DNA from: Bacillota bacterium
GTDB taxonomy: Bacteria; Bacillota; Clostridia; Peptostreptococcales; Anaerovoracaceae
Reading direction: 5' to 3'
Assembly: GCA_029266295.1 (NCBI GenBank)
Contig: JAQSXD010000010.1
Span: 1 to 24,060, forward strand
Length of the DNA: 24,060 bases
Under the pieces are notes generated by a model that saw only the letters and a program-made list of their open reading frames with translations, searched no databases and had not been told where the DNA came from. Shown here one piece after another: positions 6,775 through 14,193 of this stretch. How positions within the stretch are numbered: position 1 is the stretch's first letter; every line of letters begins with the position of its first letter. Made by a program: the position numbers and the translations under genes.

Positions 6775-8739
6775 ATGAAAGCTTTTTTTAATAAATATTT
6801 GCATAACTCGATCGCACTTTGTGTCGTGCTTTCTTTTATGATCAATTTCATAATCGAAGCTGTAAGCCGGAGATCTGTGCTGCTGTGTTTTGATTTTATC
6901 ACAGACTCTCCCATGACCTTCCTGTACAACACATTTTTGATCTTCTTTACTTTTTCCATTGCATACCTGGTAAAGAGGCGAATTTTTGTATATGTGATGG
7001 TATCGATCTTCTGGCTGTCCATCGGAATCACAAACGGTGTGATTCTCAGCTACAGAACGACGCCGTTTACCGTAACGGATCTGGCTCTTTTGGAGTCGGT
7101 GATGTCGATCATTCCCAATTACCTGAATACATTCCAGATGGTCCTGGTCGGTGTGGCTGCACTACTGGTCGTCATCGCGCTGACTCTGGTCTTCATCTTT
7201 ATGCCAAAGCATAAGCAGAGGATCAATTATAAAAAAAGTGTTCTGGGGGTTCTGCTCCTTGGACTTGCCATGTATGGATCAACTGGCTTTGCGATCAATC
7301 AGAATTGGGTATCAACCTATTTCGGAAATCTGGGATATGCATACAGGGATTATGGTTTCCCTTACTGCTTTGTCAACACGTGGCTCAATACTGGAATTTC
7401 ATCCCCAAACGGATATTCAGAGGATGCGATTAAAGGGATTTTTACCGAAGAAGAGCTTGAGGAACTGAGCACGATTCCCGTATCTACGGGAGGGGCTGAG
7501 AGACGACCGAATGTCATTATGCTGCAGCTGGAATCCTTCTTTGATCCGGCGCTGATGGAAGCCCTATCCTTTTCGGAGGATCCGATTCCGAATTTCCGCA
7601 AGCTCAAGGAAAACTATTCAAGCGGATTCCTTACAGTTCCGTCTATCGGTGCTGGTACTGCCAACACTGAATTCGAAGTCCTGTCTGGAATGCGTGTGAG
7701 GTTTTTCGGGCCGGGTGAATATCCCTATAAATCGGTACTGAAGGATAAGACCTGTGAAAGCATTGCTTATGATTTGAAACGAATCGGCTATGGCACCCAC
7801 GCAATCCACAACCATAGAGGAGCGTTCTATGGAAGAAACAAAGTATTCCCCAATATGGGCTTTGATACGTTTACTTCTCTTGAATATATGAATAATGTTA
7901 CAAAGACACCGAAAAATTGGGCCAAGGATCGGGTTCTTACCGATGAGATCCTTGCGGCACTGGAGTCGACGGTGAGCGAAGACCTGGTGTATACCATATC
8001 CGTTCAAGGACATGGACAATATCCTGATATGAGGCTCATAGAGCCGAAGATCACAATGTCTGGAATTCAGGCGGAAAGTGACGCCTATGCGTTTGAATAT
8101 TATGTACAGCAGATTCATGAAATGGATGAATTTATCGGAGCACTTACCGAGGCACTTAAAGCGTTTGATGAAGACACGGTACTGGTCATGTACGGTGACC
8201 ATTTGCCCAGCTTGAATATCAATGACAGTGATCTGATCAACAAAACCGTTTACCAAACAGAGTATGTTATCTGGGACAATTTCGGACTTAAAAAAGAGGA
8301 TCAAAACCTATATTCATATCAGCTCAGCGCAGAAGTACTGAACCGAATTGATATTCATGATGGTGTGCTCACAAAGTTTCATCAGCAGCACAAGGAAGAT
8401 CCCATGTATCTTTCAAACCTGAAAGCCCTGCAGTATGATATGCTTTATGGCAAGGAGTACATCTATGGAGGGATTAACCCTTTTGCGACAACCGATATGA
8501 AGATGGGCGTTAAGGAAATCAAGGTGGATCGAGTGGTCGAGGTCGGTAAAAAATTATACATCAAGGGACAAAATTTTACTCCGTTCAGTAAAATTACCAT
8601 TGGAGATAAAGTACTGGATACAATTTTCCTTGATCCCAGCGTCCTTGGCCTTCTGGAAGAGGTTAAGCCCGAAGATGTCTCGAAAATGAAGGTTAGTCAG
8701 GTGGAAAAGAACAACGAGATCCTGAGCACTACTGAATAA
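6775..8739 (+). CDS. LTA synthase family phosphoglycerol/phosphoethanolamine transferase
   Basis: A 654-residue polytopic enzyme of the sulfatase-fold LtaS family, which moves glycerol-phosphate (or similar) groups onto surface glycolipids or glycans outside the membrane. Five membrane segments occupy about residues 10-190. The extracellular domain has the metal-binding MLQLESF segment (E253), the nucleophile region GAGTANTEF (T295), HNHRGAFYGR (about 345-354), SVQGHGQYPD and MYGDHLPS (D475, H476). After about residue 575 a beta-rich segment (EIKVDRVVEVGKKLYIKGQNF) resembles an IPT/TIG-like domain and is not part of plain LtaS. ATG 6775 has GGAGG 13 bases upstream, a long gap. Which polymer it serves cannot be told; it may act on a cell-wall polysaccharide and not on lipoteichoic acid. 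Confidence 0.87.
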   Translation: MKAFFNKYLHNSIALCVVLSFMINFIIEAVSRRSVLLCFDFITDSPMTFLYNTFLIFFTFSIAYLVKRRIFVYVMVSIFWLSIGITNGVILSYRTTPFTVTDLALLESVMSIIPNYLNTFQMVLVGVAALLVVIALTLVFIFMPKHKQRINYKKSVLGVLLLGLAMYGSTGFAINQNWVSTYFGNLGYAYRDYGFPYCFVNTWLNTGISSPNGYSEDAIKGIFTEEELEELSTIPVSTGGAERRPNVIMLQLESFFDPALMEALSFSEDPIPNFRKLKENYSSGFLTVPSIGAGTANTEFEVLSGMRVRFFGPGEYPYKSVLKDKTCESIAYDLKRIGYGTHAIHNHRGAFYGRNKVFPNMGFDTFTSLEYMNNVTKTPKNWAKDRVLTDEILAALESTVSEDLVYTISVQGHGQYPDMRLIEPKITMSGIQAESDAYAFEYYVQQIHEMDEFIGALTEALKAFDEDTVLVMYGDHLPSLNINDSDLINKTVYQTEYVIWDNFGLKKEDQNLYSYQLSAEVLNRIDIHDGVLTKFHQQHKEDPMYLSNLKALQYDMLYGKEYIYGGINPFATTDMKMGVKEIKVDRVVEVGKKLYIKGQNFTPFSKITIGDKVLDTIFLDPSVLGLLEEVKPEDVSKMKVSQVEKNNEILSTTE

Positions 8740-8830
8740 AGAATGATATGATACTGAGTGCCACGGAATAAAGTAGGATCGGTGAGCGCCACAGCATAAG
8801 GACGATAGGCTTGAGCACCACAAAATAAAA
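8722..8830 (+). repeat. Four degenerate tandem copies of the 3' end of the LTA-synthase-like gene
   Basis: About 20-base units recur at 8722-8741, 8754-8773, 8782-8801 and 8811-8830, spaced 32, 28 and 29 bases apart. The first is the true gene end (codons Leu-Ser-Thr-Thr-Glu-stop). The others read Leu-Ser-Ala-Thr-Glu-stop, Val-Ser-Ala-Thr-Ala-stop and Leu-Ser-Thr-Thr-Lys-stop when read from the same base of the unit. The shared core is TGAGYRCYAC followed by ATAA. Spacers between units are variable. Confidence 0.75.
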
Positions 8831-8843
8831 GGGACTGCGAAAC

Positions 8844-8888
8844 AGGCAGCGCGGCTTGCGGAGAGGTTCCGTAGATCTGGCGCTGCCT
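8844..8888 (+). terminator. Hairpin, possible weak terminator before mmcQ
   Basis: A perfect 9-bp GC-rich stem, AGGCAGCGC (8844-8852) with GCGCTGCCT (8880-8888), closes a 27-base loop that can itself fold (CGGA/TCCG). Only three T follow directly, with a further T-run about ten bases on, so termination would be inefficient. It could also be a processing or stability element. Confidence 0.4.
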
Positions 8889-8928
8889 TTGTGCGATATT
8901 TTAAATGATAAATATTAGGAGGTACATG

Positions 8929-9291
8929 ATGAACTATTCTTGGATCGATGAATATTTGCTGAAAAAGCAGGGTGTCGAAAAGGATTATAAACCGGAGTGG
9001 GAAGCCACAAGGTATATGATCCGGGGGAAAATGTTTGGCATGCAGGGCGGCGACAAGTACGGAAAACCCATTTTTACCTTGAAGCTAGTACCCATGGACG
9101 GTCAGCTGCTGCGAGATACTTACAAAGATATCGTCCCGGGCTATTATATGAATAAAGAACACTGGAATTCCCTCTACCTGGAGGGCGATGTGCCGGATGA
9201 TGTGGTGCGGGATATGCTTGACCAATCCTACGAAGTCCTGCTGAATTCACTGAGCAAGAAGGCGCAGCAGGAGGTTCGAGAACAAAAATAA
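8929..9291 (+). CDS. MmcQ/YjbR family protein
   Basis: A 120-residue protein of the MmcQ/YjbR family (a CyaY-like fold; E. coli YjbR has been described as DNA-binding-like, but the role is unsettled). Typical features are the opening helix WIDEYLLKKQGVEKDYKPEW, the strand pair RYMIRGKMFGM and PIFTLKL, the DIVPGYYMNKEHWNSLYL segment in which the HWN motif is characteristic, and the closing helix DMLDQSYEVLLNSL. I chose ATG 8929 because AGGAGG (8917-8922) is six bases upstream; in-frame ATGs at 8905 and 8926 are badly placed. It is followed 36 bases later by a GNAT gene and is likely the first gene of that cluster. Confidence 0.87.
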   Translation: MNYSWIDEYLLKKQGVEKDYKPEWEATRYMIRGKMFGMQGGDKYGKPIFTLKLVPMDGQLLRDTYKDIVPGYYMNKEHWNSLYLEGDVPDDVVRDMLDQSYEVLLNSLSKKAQQEVREQK

Positions 9292-9327
9292 GGTATCATT
9301 ATAACAAATTGAGGAGATGAGACAATC

Positions 9328-9879
9328 ATGAAAACCATAGAAACAGAGCGTCTATTACTCAGAGACTGGTCCATTGAGGATGTTGATGATTTGTATGATT
9401 ATGCGAAAAACCCCAACGTGGGGCCTCACGGCGGCTGGAAGCCTCATGAGAGCAAGGTGGAATCTCTTGAAATCATGCAATCCTTATTCATTGACAAGTA
9501 TGACAGCTGGGCCATCGTACATAAGGAAACTGGGAAGGTCATCGGATCCATCGGCTATGAGAGCGATGCCAGAAGGCCGGGGATAAACTGCAGGGAGCTG
9601 GGATATGCGATGCATGAGGATTATTGGGGCAGAGGTATCATGACAGAGGCGGCCAAAGCTGTGATTCGGCATGCATTTCTGAAAATGGATGTTCCGATGA
9701 TCGCTATTTATCGGAGTCCGCTGAATGAGCGCTCTGGGAGAGTCATCGAAAAGTGCGGTTTTACGTTTGAGGGTACCCTAAGAAATGCGTATAAGATTTA
9801 TGATGGGACCGTTCGTGATGTCAATTGTTATTCTATGCTGAAAGAGGAATTTGAGGCGATACAGAAGGCGAATGCGTGA
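9328..9879 (+). CDS. GNAT family N-acetyltransferase (RimJ/RimL-like)
   Basis: A 183-residue acetyltransferase. It opens with the RimJ/RimL signature IETERLLLRDWSIEDVDDLYDYA. The acetyl-CoA binding motif A is LGYAMHEDYWGRGIMTEAAKAVI (about residues 91-113; shown here by its Q/R-x-x-G-x-G/A core as YWGRGIMTEA). Then comes YRSPLNERSGRVIEKCGFTFEG, which is the typical 'N..S.rv.EK.GF..EG' helix-turn, and a closing YSMLKEEF. Substrates in this family range from ribosomal protein N-termini to small amines; none can be assigned. GAGGAG lies upstream of the ATG. Its 3' end overlaps the GIY-YIG gene by eight bases, indicating co-translation. Confidence 0.9.
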   Translation: MKTIETERLLLRDWSIEDVDDLYDYAKNPNVGPHGGWKPHESKVESLEIMQSLFIDKYDSWAIVHKETGKVIGSIGYESDARRPGINCRELGYAMHEDYWGRGIMTEAAKAVIRHAFLKMDVPMIAIYRSPLNERSGRVIEKCGFTFEGTLRNAYKIYDGTVRDVNCYSMLKEEFEAIQKANA

Positions 9880-10288
9880 GAAAAAGCTGGGAACAATGAA
9901 AAAGAAAAGCGTAGCAGAGGAACAGAACGATGCAAGAAACGATGAGAATTATGCCGATCGGAAGAAGCGTGATTTTGTTTACATTGTGGAGTGTTCCGAC
10001 GGCACCCTTTATACGGGGTGGACGACAGATCTAGAGGCCAGAATGGCTTCTCACAACTGTGGCGGAGGTGCGAAATACACAAGGGGACGTGGTCCTGTAA
10101 GGCTTCTCTACAGCGAATGCTGCGAAGACAAACGTACGGCCTTAAGAAGAGAGAACCAGATTAAAAAACTGGTTAGAGCAGATAAATTTAGATTGATCAA
10201 CGGGGAAAGAGAGGTTCTTGATGCAAGAGATGCAAAACAGGGGAGCCATAAACGAAGAGGCGCAAAGAGAGATGGCGGCCCGATATGA
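9872..10288 (+). CDS. GIY-YIG nuclease-domain protein (UPF0213/YhbQ-YazA type)
   Basis: About 138 residues. The core (about residues 34-115) carries the GIY-YIG pattern VYIVECSDGTLYTGWTTDLEARMASHN, with Y and Y-T-G in place of GIY...YIG, the conserved R in LEAR, GAKYTRGRGPVRL and the late catalytic-type E in RRENQIKKL. Single-domain proteins of this class are small putative nucleases without known targets. ATG 9872 follows AGAAGG; ATG 9896 is the other candidate, and the TTG at 9851 lies deep in the GNAT gene. The core is flanked by lysine/arginine-rich tails, longer than in YhbQ or YazA (about 100 residues). It overlaps the GNAT gene by 8 bases and the next gene by 68, so the basic C-terminal tail may simply be the result of reading into its neighbour. 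Confidence 0.82.
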   Translation: MREKKLGTMKKKSVAEEQNDARNDENYADRKKRDFVYIVECSDGTLYTGWTTDLEARMASHNCGGGAKYTRGRGPVRLLYSECCEDKRTALRRENQIKKLVRADKFRLINGEREVLDARDAKQGSHKRRGAKRDGGPI

Positions 10289-10904
10289 TATGAGCGGTTT
10301 AAAGCTGGTATTCTGGGGGTTGATTCTCACTGCGATCAATATTCGAATCCAGGGCTTTGACATCGTGCCGGATCCCATCGGTTATATCATGGCTATCGTA
10401 GGACTTGGGAGAATTAAGGTGTATGACAGTTATTTTGAGCATGCAAAGAAAGTCACTTTGATCTTGCTGGTACTTTCGCTGATTAATGTCTACCAGCCTC
10501 CTGCCTCGGATTATGTCAATTCAGCCGGCGCCTTTGGAGAAAGTACTACTTCTGTGCTCTTCAGCGCAGGAATTTTCGGCGCTGTGCCTTTGCTGGCCAT
10601 GGTGTTCCTGTTGCTGGGATTTGCCTGTAGCATCTTATTTGCGTATTACATTTGTATGGGATTGAAGAATCTGTTGGTCTGTGTGGGAGATCAGACGCTG
10701 GCCAGACTTTGCGATGAACGATGGAAATTGATGATGGCTGCTGAGATCGGTCTTATTGCAGCAATGCTGCTAGTTCTGGTGGGAGTTCCCTTTGGAGCAA
10801 TCCTGGTGATGCTGTTCGGTGCGCTTGCATTGATTGCACTGATTCTGTTTATTCTATTAATCCATCATAGCAATACAAGTATTCACGGAAAGGAAGTTTC
10901 ATGA
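10221..10904 (+). CDS. Hypothetical multi-pass membrane protein
   Basis: A 227-residue integral membrane protein of no family I can name. The first ~28 residues are polar (QEMQNRGAINEEAQREMAAR). Hydrophobic segments follow at about 29-45, 70-90, 110-150 (probably two) and 172-218 (probably two). The segment GFDIVPDPIGYIMAIVGL resembles a motif seen in small clostridial membrane proteins where an amphipathic loop 'D..PD.IGYI' follows TM1. ATG 10221 has GAGAGG six bases upstream; this makes a 68-base overlap with the GIY-YIG gene. ATG 10290, right after that stop, would give a shorter protein starting at MSGLKLVFWG. The last four bases overlap the next gene, so the two are coupled. Confidence 0.7.
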   Translation: MQEMQNRGAINEEAQREMAARYDMSGLKLVFWGLILTAINIRIQGFDIVPDPIGYIMAIVGLGRIKVYDSYFEHAKKVTLILLVLSLINVYQPPASDYVNSAGAFGESTTSVLFSAGIFGAVPLLAMVFLLLGFACSILFAYYICMGLKNLLVCVGDQTLARLCDERWKLMMAAEIGLIAAMLLVLVGVPFGAILVMLFGALALIALILFILLIHHSNTSIHGKEVS

Positions 10905-11422
10905 AAGAGATTACAATAAAGATCAGTACGACTGAGCAGGACTTTAAATCGCTGACCTTTTTTAATACGTACAAAAAAAAGCGGGGCTTTCTACTATTTC
11001 AAATTTTGGCAGCAATATGCTCCGGCGGAGCAATTTTGGGGAGACTGAGTGGGGCCGCTGAGGTAGCAAACTGGTATTACTATGTTTGCATCGCGTTTTT
11101 GGGCTTGATCATTTTTCAGTATTTTGTCTTTGAAGCCAGCGTGAAAAAATTTCTTCGCTCAGATCATCTGGTGGTTGGAAGTGAGAGAACCATAACCATT
11201 TCCGATGCAGGTCTTCAGGAAGAAGGCGGGAGGGAAAACAGCTCTGGTTCCTATCAATGGGAAATTTTTTACTGTGCCTATGAGACAAAAAAATATTTTT
11301 ACCTATATCTCAATACCATGCAGGCAATCATTCTGCCAAAGAGGTATTTCCTTCCAGAGGAGATGGATTTCCTTCGCGAACTGATTCAAGTAAAAATGGT
11401 CAAACGATACTATAAACGTTAA
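10901..11422 (+). CDS. YcxB-like membrane protein
   Basis: A 173-residue protein with the YcxB layout: a short cytoplasmic start (MKEITIKISTTEQDF), two membrane helices (about 29-47 and 62-78), then a beta-rich C-terminal domain with ERTITISDAGLQEE, SGSYQWEIFYCAYETKKYFYLYL (the conserved Trp and Tyr positions of the YcxB-like C-terminal domain) and ILPKRYF followed by acidic MDFLRELI. Function is unknown in all members I know of. AAGGAA lies six bases before the ATG and the start overlaps the preceding membrane-protein gene (ATGA). It ends the overlapping run that began with the GNAT gene. Confidence 0.78.
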   Translation: MKEITIKISTTEQDFKSLTFFNTYKKKRGFLLFQILAAICSGGAILGRLSGAAEVANWYYYVCIAFLGLIIFQYFVFEASVKKFLRSDHLVVGSERTITISDAGLQEEGGRENSSGSYQWEIFYCAYETKKYFYLYLNTMQAIILPKRYFLPEEMDFLRELIQVKMVKRYYKR

Positions 11423-11496
11423 TGGACTCAATTGATCAGGTATTATGCCTTTGTAGACTGAGCCGCAACATTATTTTCATTCAATAGGAGGATTCT

Positions 11497-11877
11497 ATGA
11501 GAACAATTGTTTCAACAAAAGCCGCACCGGCGGCCATCGGGCCTTATTCCCAGGGCAATATTTTCGGAAATCTGTTCTTTACTTCCGGTCAGGTTCCGTT
11601 GGATCCGGAAACGGGAGCCATCGTAGGGACCACCATCGAAGAGCAGACAGAACAGGTCTTGAAAAATGTAAAAGCAATCCTGGAAGAGGCAGGAAGCTCT
11701 CTTGAAAAGGTGCTGAAAACCACCGTTTTTATTAAAGATATGAACGACTTTGCGGCCATGAACTCCATCTATGCCAAATATTTTACCGAAGGGTCCTATC
11801 CTTCCCGCTCTGCGGTGGAGGTTGCACGTCTGCCTAAGGACGTTTTGGTTGAGATCGAGACCATCGCTTACCTGTAA
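11497..11877 (+). CDS. ridA: RidA family reactive enamine/imine deaminase
   Basis: A 126-residue Rid-family protein that hydrolyses reactive enamine/imine intermediates formed by PLP enzymes such as threonine dehydratase, protecting them from damage. All landmark residues of active RidA are in place: Y17 in IGPYSQG, FTSGQVPLDP, QVLKNVKAIL, VFIKDMNDFAAMNSIYAKYF, the key arginine R104 in YPSRSAVEVARLP, and the closing VEIETIAYL with its glutamate. It assembles as a trimer with active sites between subunits. AGGAGG sits just before the ATG. The gene stands apart from YcxB by 75 bases; I saw no certain promoter there. Confidence 0.94.
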   Translation: MRTIVSTKAAPAAIGPYSQGNIFGNLFFTSGQVPLDPETGAIVGTTIEEQTEQVLKNVKAILEEAGSSLEKVLKTTVFIKDMNDFAAMNSIYAKYFTEGSYPSRSAVEVARLPKDVLVEIETIAYL

Positions 11878-11891
11878 GCTTCCGGATTTTG

Positions 11892-11974
11892 TTGGCATCG
11901 GTACGGATCACCGCATACAATATAGAGGCAGCCCGTGTGTCCCCCTTTTTCTGAGGGAGCCTCCCCGCTGCTTC
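11892..11974 (+). promoter_or_regulatory. Candidate promoter and leader hairpin upstream of 12017
   Basis: TTGGCA (11892-11897) and TACAAT (11916-11921) are 18 bases apart, a fair sigma-A match placed just after ridA. Transcription would start near 11928. The leader begins with an imperfect hairpin: GAGGCAGC (11925-11932) pairs with GCTGCTTC (11967-11974) around a pyrimidine-rich loop containing CCCCCTTTTT. No T-run follows, so it is not an obvious terminator. Confidence 0.45.
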
Positions 11975-12016
11975 TCACATAAACCGCAGTGTTAGAATGA
12001 AGGAGATGCTTCGGCT

Positions 12017-12613
12017 ATGGATACGATTCGTTATCACCAGGTGCCAATCATATCTTACGGATATATGAATTTAAGAGATGATATGCGTTTATTAATGACG
12101 CAGCTTGCGTATTTGTCTCAGGCCTACATGGTTTCCTCCTTCTCCGGCTACGGAAACAGCGAGGCGGTGGCGAGGAAGTTGTATGACCTCCCCCTGAAAT
12201 TCAAAGCAAAAGCGGAGCTGATCTTCGGAATTCCTTTGGGAGAAGAGCTTGTCACGCTCCTTTCCCTATATGTTGTTCACCTGCAATCTCTGGTGAATGC
12301 GTTGATTCGCAATGATATGACGGCTGCTGAATACAGTGCCCAGCAGCTTTGCCAGAACGGAAATGACATCTCCGCATACTACGCAAGGATCAATCCTTTT
12401 TGGGATGAGGACCAGTGGAAAAGTTTGCAGAATACGTACTGCCAAACCTTGGTAGAGGAAGCGTATGCATTAAAAGCCGGAGATTTTGAACGGGAGCTTG
12501 ATGTTTTTGACAGGCTTTTATTTCATGCCCTTCAAATGGGAGATTATTTGGCTGATGGAATCATTCAATATTTAACCGTAGCCAGAGGGGCTGGTTCACA
12601 GGGCGGGTCGTAG
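12017..12613 (+). CDS. All-helical protein of unknown function (duplicated helical-bundle family)
   Basis: A 198-residue, almost entirely helical protein without membrane segments. It appears to be two related halves, each ending in a 'LL..H......' helix and a 'D......NP.W' type turn: LVTLLSLYVVHLQSLVNALIRNDM, then NGNDISAYYARINPFWDEDQW, then YCQTLVEEAYALKAGDF, then HALQMGDYLADGIIQYL. This pattern (paired H in mid-helix, 'IA.YYA..NP.W', 'MAD.LADGI') recalls a small clostridial helical family that databases often label acetylglutamate kinase; there is no kinase fold or nucleotide motif here, so that name should not be copied. AAGGAG lies 11 bases before the ATG. Function unknown; the next membrane-protein gene follows directly. 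Confidence 0.65.
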   Translation: MDTIRYHQVPIISYGYMNLRDDMRLLMTQLAYLSQAYMVSSFSGYGNSEAVARKLYDLPLKFKAKAELIFGIPLGEELVTLLSLYVVHLQSLVNALIRNDMTAAEYSAQQLCQNGNDISAYYARINPFWDEDQWKSLQNTYCQTLVEEAYALKAGDFERELDVFDRLLFHALQMGDYLADGIIQYLTVARGAGSQGGS

Positions 12614-12670
12614 ATGATCAAAGGGTTGGTCGTGGGTGATCAAAATACTGCAGATAAGGTGGTAAAAGTA

Positions 12671-13054
12671 ATGTCTAACTCAATGAAATTAATTGGCAGA
12701 ACACTGATTATTCTGTTGCTGATGGCAGCGGGCTCATGGTTGAATAACCAGCTGGATCAATTCAGCAGCAGTACGGGACAATTGGGATTTCTGTCCTTTG
12801 TTGCAATGTATGTGGTGTATTTCCTAATCGGTATCACATTGGGGGGAACCGCAACTCCTAGGTTTACAAAAGCAAAGAACAAATGGGTTTATTTTATCCC
12901 AATGATTTTATTTGCACTCATCGGAGCACAATGGTTTTTCAGCCCTATTTTCAACGTGGCTTCCCTGCCCTTTGGAATCGGTGCGCACCTCCTTCCGTTC
13001 TCCTACCTCTCATGGGGGCTTGTGGGTTATTTTCTGAATTTATCTCTTCGGTAG
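12671..13054 (+). CDS. Small four-helix membrane protein, unknown
   Basis: A 127-residue hydrophobic protein with four predicted membrane segments (about residues 5-22, 35-58, 68-87 and 97-125). I recognise no family. The start is uncertain: ATG 12671 has AAGGTGG eight bases upstream, whereas ATG 12614 directly abuts the previous stop and has no good Shine-Dalgarno sequence, but would extend the protein by 19 residues (MIKGLVVGDQNTADKV...). Either way it is translated with or right after the helical protein gene. The paired genes end at a strong terminator (13106-13150). Confidence 0.65.
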   Translation: MSNSMKLIGRTLIILLLMAAGSWLNNQLDQFSSSTGQLGFLSFVAMYVVYFLIGITLGGTATPRFTKAKNKWVYFIPMILFALIGAQWFFSPIFNVASLPFGIGAHLLPFSYLSWGLVGYFLNLSLR

Positions 13055-13105
13055 CAGAAATAACCGAGTAAAAGCTGTCTACATATTGAGGAAAACTGTC
13101 GAATG

Positions 13106-13150
13106 GATTCCGGGCATACGCTATATATAGCTGGATCCGGAGTCTTTTTT
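13106..13150 (+). terminator. Intrinsic terminator after the 12671 gene
   Basis: GATTCCGG (13106-13113) pairs with CCGGAGTC (13137-13144) with one G-T pair, the loop can extend through AGCT-type pairing, and six T follow (13145-13150). Confidence 0.75.
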
Positions 13151-13310
13151 CATGGATTCATGTCGAAAATTGATGTAAAAAAAGGACGCAGCTGAAACGG
13201 AATTTGAGGTATCCTGTAATCAATGGAGGAAACAAATAAAAAAATGACTAAAAGGGGAAGCCCGGAAGATTATGACAAAAAAACCGGGTGATTCAGACGA
13301 GGGGATTAAA

Positions 13311-13970
13311 ATGATAAAAAGAGGGAAATTGAAGATCTACTTCGGGTATTCGTCCGGAGTGGGGAAAACCTACAGAATGCTGAAAGACGCGCATCAGGAG
13401 CTGAGAAGAGGAATCGACGTGATGATTGGATACATAAACCCAAATTCGGGAGCGGAGACGATAGAACTCACCGAGGGCCTTGAGATTCTACCGTTCAAGT
13501 TGGTTGCAAGCAGCAAGGGGATGCTGACTGAATTTAATCTGGAGGGAGCCTTGTTCAGAAAACCTCAGATTATTCTTGTGGATGAAATGGCGCATACCAA
13601 CGCGCCGGGAACGAAGCATGACAAAAGGTTTCAGGATATTGAAGAGATGCTGTCTGCGGGAATCAGCGTATATACAACGGTCAACGCGCAGCAAGTCGAA
13701 AGTGTGAATAAAACCGTAGCGGAAGCGCTTCAGATACAAAGTGGAGAACAGATTCCTGATTTCATTTTCGATTGTGCTGAGCGGGTCGAACTCATCGACC
13801 TTGAGCCGGAAGAGTTGATTCGAAGATATCAGGAAGGCAAGTTTTTCGCCATCGAAAAAAAAGGAAGATTAACGAAAGCTGCCATGAAGAAAAAGACTTT
13901 GGATATGCTCAGAGAGTTATCGCTTAAACGATCCACTGAACGAATTAATCAGGTCTGCAATTGGGGCTAG
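13311..13970 (+). CDS. Free-standing KdpD N-terminal sensor domain protein
   Basis: A 219-residue cytoplasmic protein that is only the N-terminal domain of the potassium sensor KdpD. Visible: RGKLKIYFGYSSGVGKTYRML with a Walker A loop (G12-T20, K19), a Walker B-like IILVDE (D91-E92) leading into MAHTNAPGTKHDKRFQDIEEML, and SVYTTVNAQQVESVN. It ends at LRELSLKRSTERIN, exactly where full KdpD continues into the USP domain, membrane segments and kinase. None of these follow, and no kdpE, kdpA, kdpB or kdpC is in the window. ATG 13311 is six bases after GAGGGG; ATG 13272 adds 13 residues but has a poor site. It is flanked on both sides by terminators, so it is a one-gene unit. Likely an ATP-binding regulator, possibly of K+ or c-di-AMP-related control; this is inference. 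Confidence 0.88.
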   Translation: MIKRGKLKIYFGYSSGVGKTYRMLKDAHQELRRGIDVMIGYINPNSGAETIELTEGLEILPFKLVASSKGMLTEFNLEGALFRKPQIILVDEMAHTNAPGTKHDKRFQDIEEMLSAGISVYTTVNAQQVESVNKTVAEALQIQSGEQIPDFIFDCAERVELIDLEPEELIRRYQEGKFFAIEKKGRLTKAAMKKKTLDMLRELSLKRSTERINQVCNWG

Positions 13971-14046
13971 TCAAAAAAATACGTTTGACATCCATTAAGT
14001 ATTTCTTAAAGGGATCAAATGCCGCTCAAAAACCTGTCACAAAAGA

Positions 14047-14095
14047 AGAGTACAATAGCACTTATCAACGGAATGTGCTGTCGTACTCTTTTTTT
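14047..14095 (+). terminator. Intrinsic terminator after the KdpD-domain gene
   Basis: Outer stem AGAGTAC (14047-14053) with GTACTCT (14083-14089), inner stem AGCAC (14057-14061) with GTGCT (14075-14079), then a run of seven T ending at 14095. The 5' side is A-rich, so it could also work on the opposite strand. A further small hairpin, AGGAAA/TTTCCT, lies at 14108-14124 in the leader of the next gene. Confidence 0.85.
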
Positions 14096-14193
14096 ATAGT
14101 GTATAACAGGAAATCTCGTTTCCTAGCAATTGATTTCAAAAGAGAGCGACGGGATCAGGAAAGAAAAAAGAGAAGCAGAAAGGAGATGCGCCT

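Noticed and set aside
7618..8304. A 228-codon frame on the minus strand inside the LTA-synthase-like gene
   Set aside because: The plus-strand gene has clear catalytic motifs over the same bases. The minus-strand frame shows no domain and no ribosome-binding site.
8722..8830. CRISPR array
   Set aside because: Units are about 20 bases, degenerate, with spacers of only 8-12 bases, and no cas genes are present.
12017..12613. Acetylglutamate kinase as product name
   Set aside because: The protein is all-helical, has no glycine-rich nucleotide loop or amino-acid-kinase strands, and is too short.
13223..13291. A 22-codon frame starting at ATG 13223 upstream of the KdpD-domain gene
   Set aside because: It overlaps the longer start of the KdpD-domain gene in another frame, is mostly lysine and glutamate from A-rich sequence, and has no clear ribosome-binding site.
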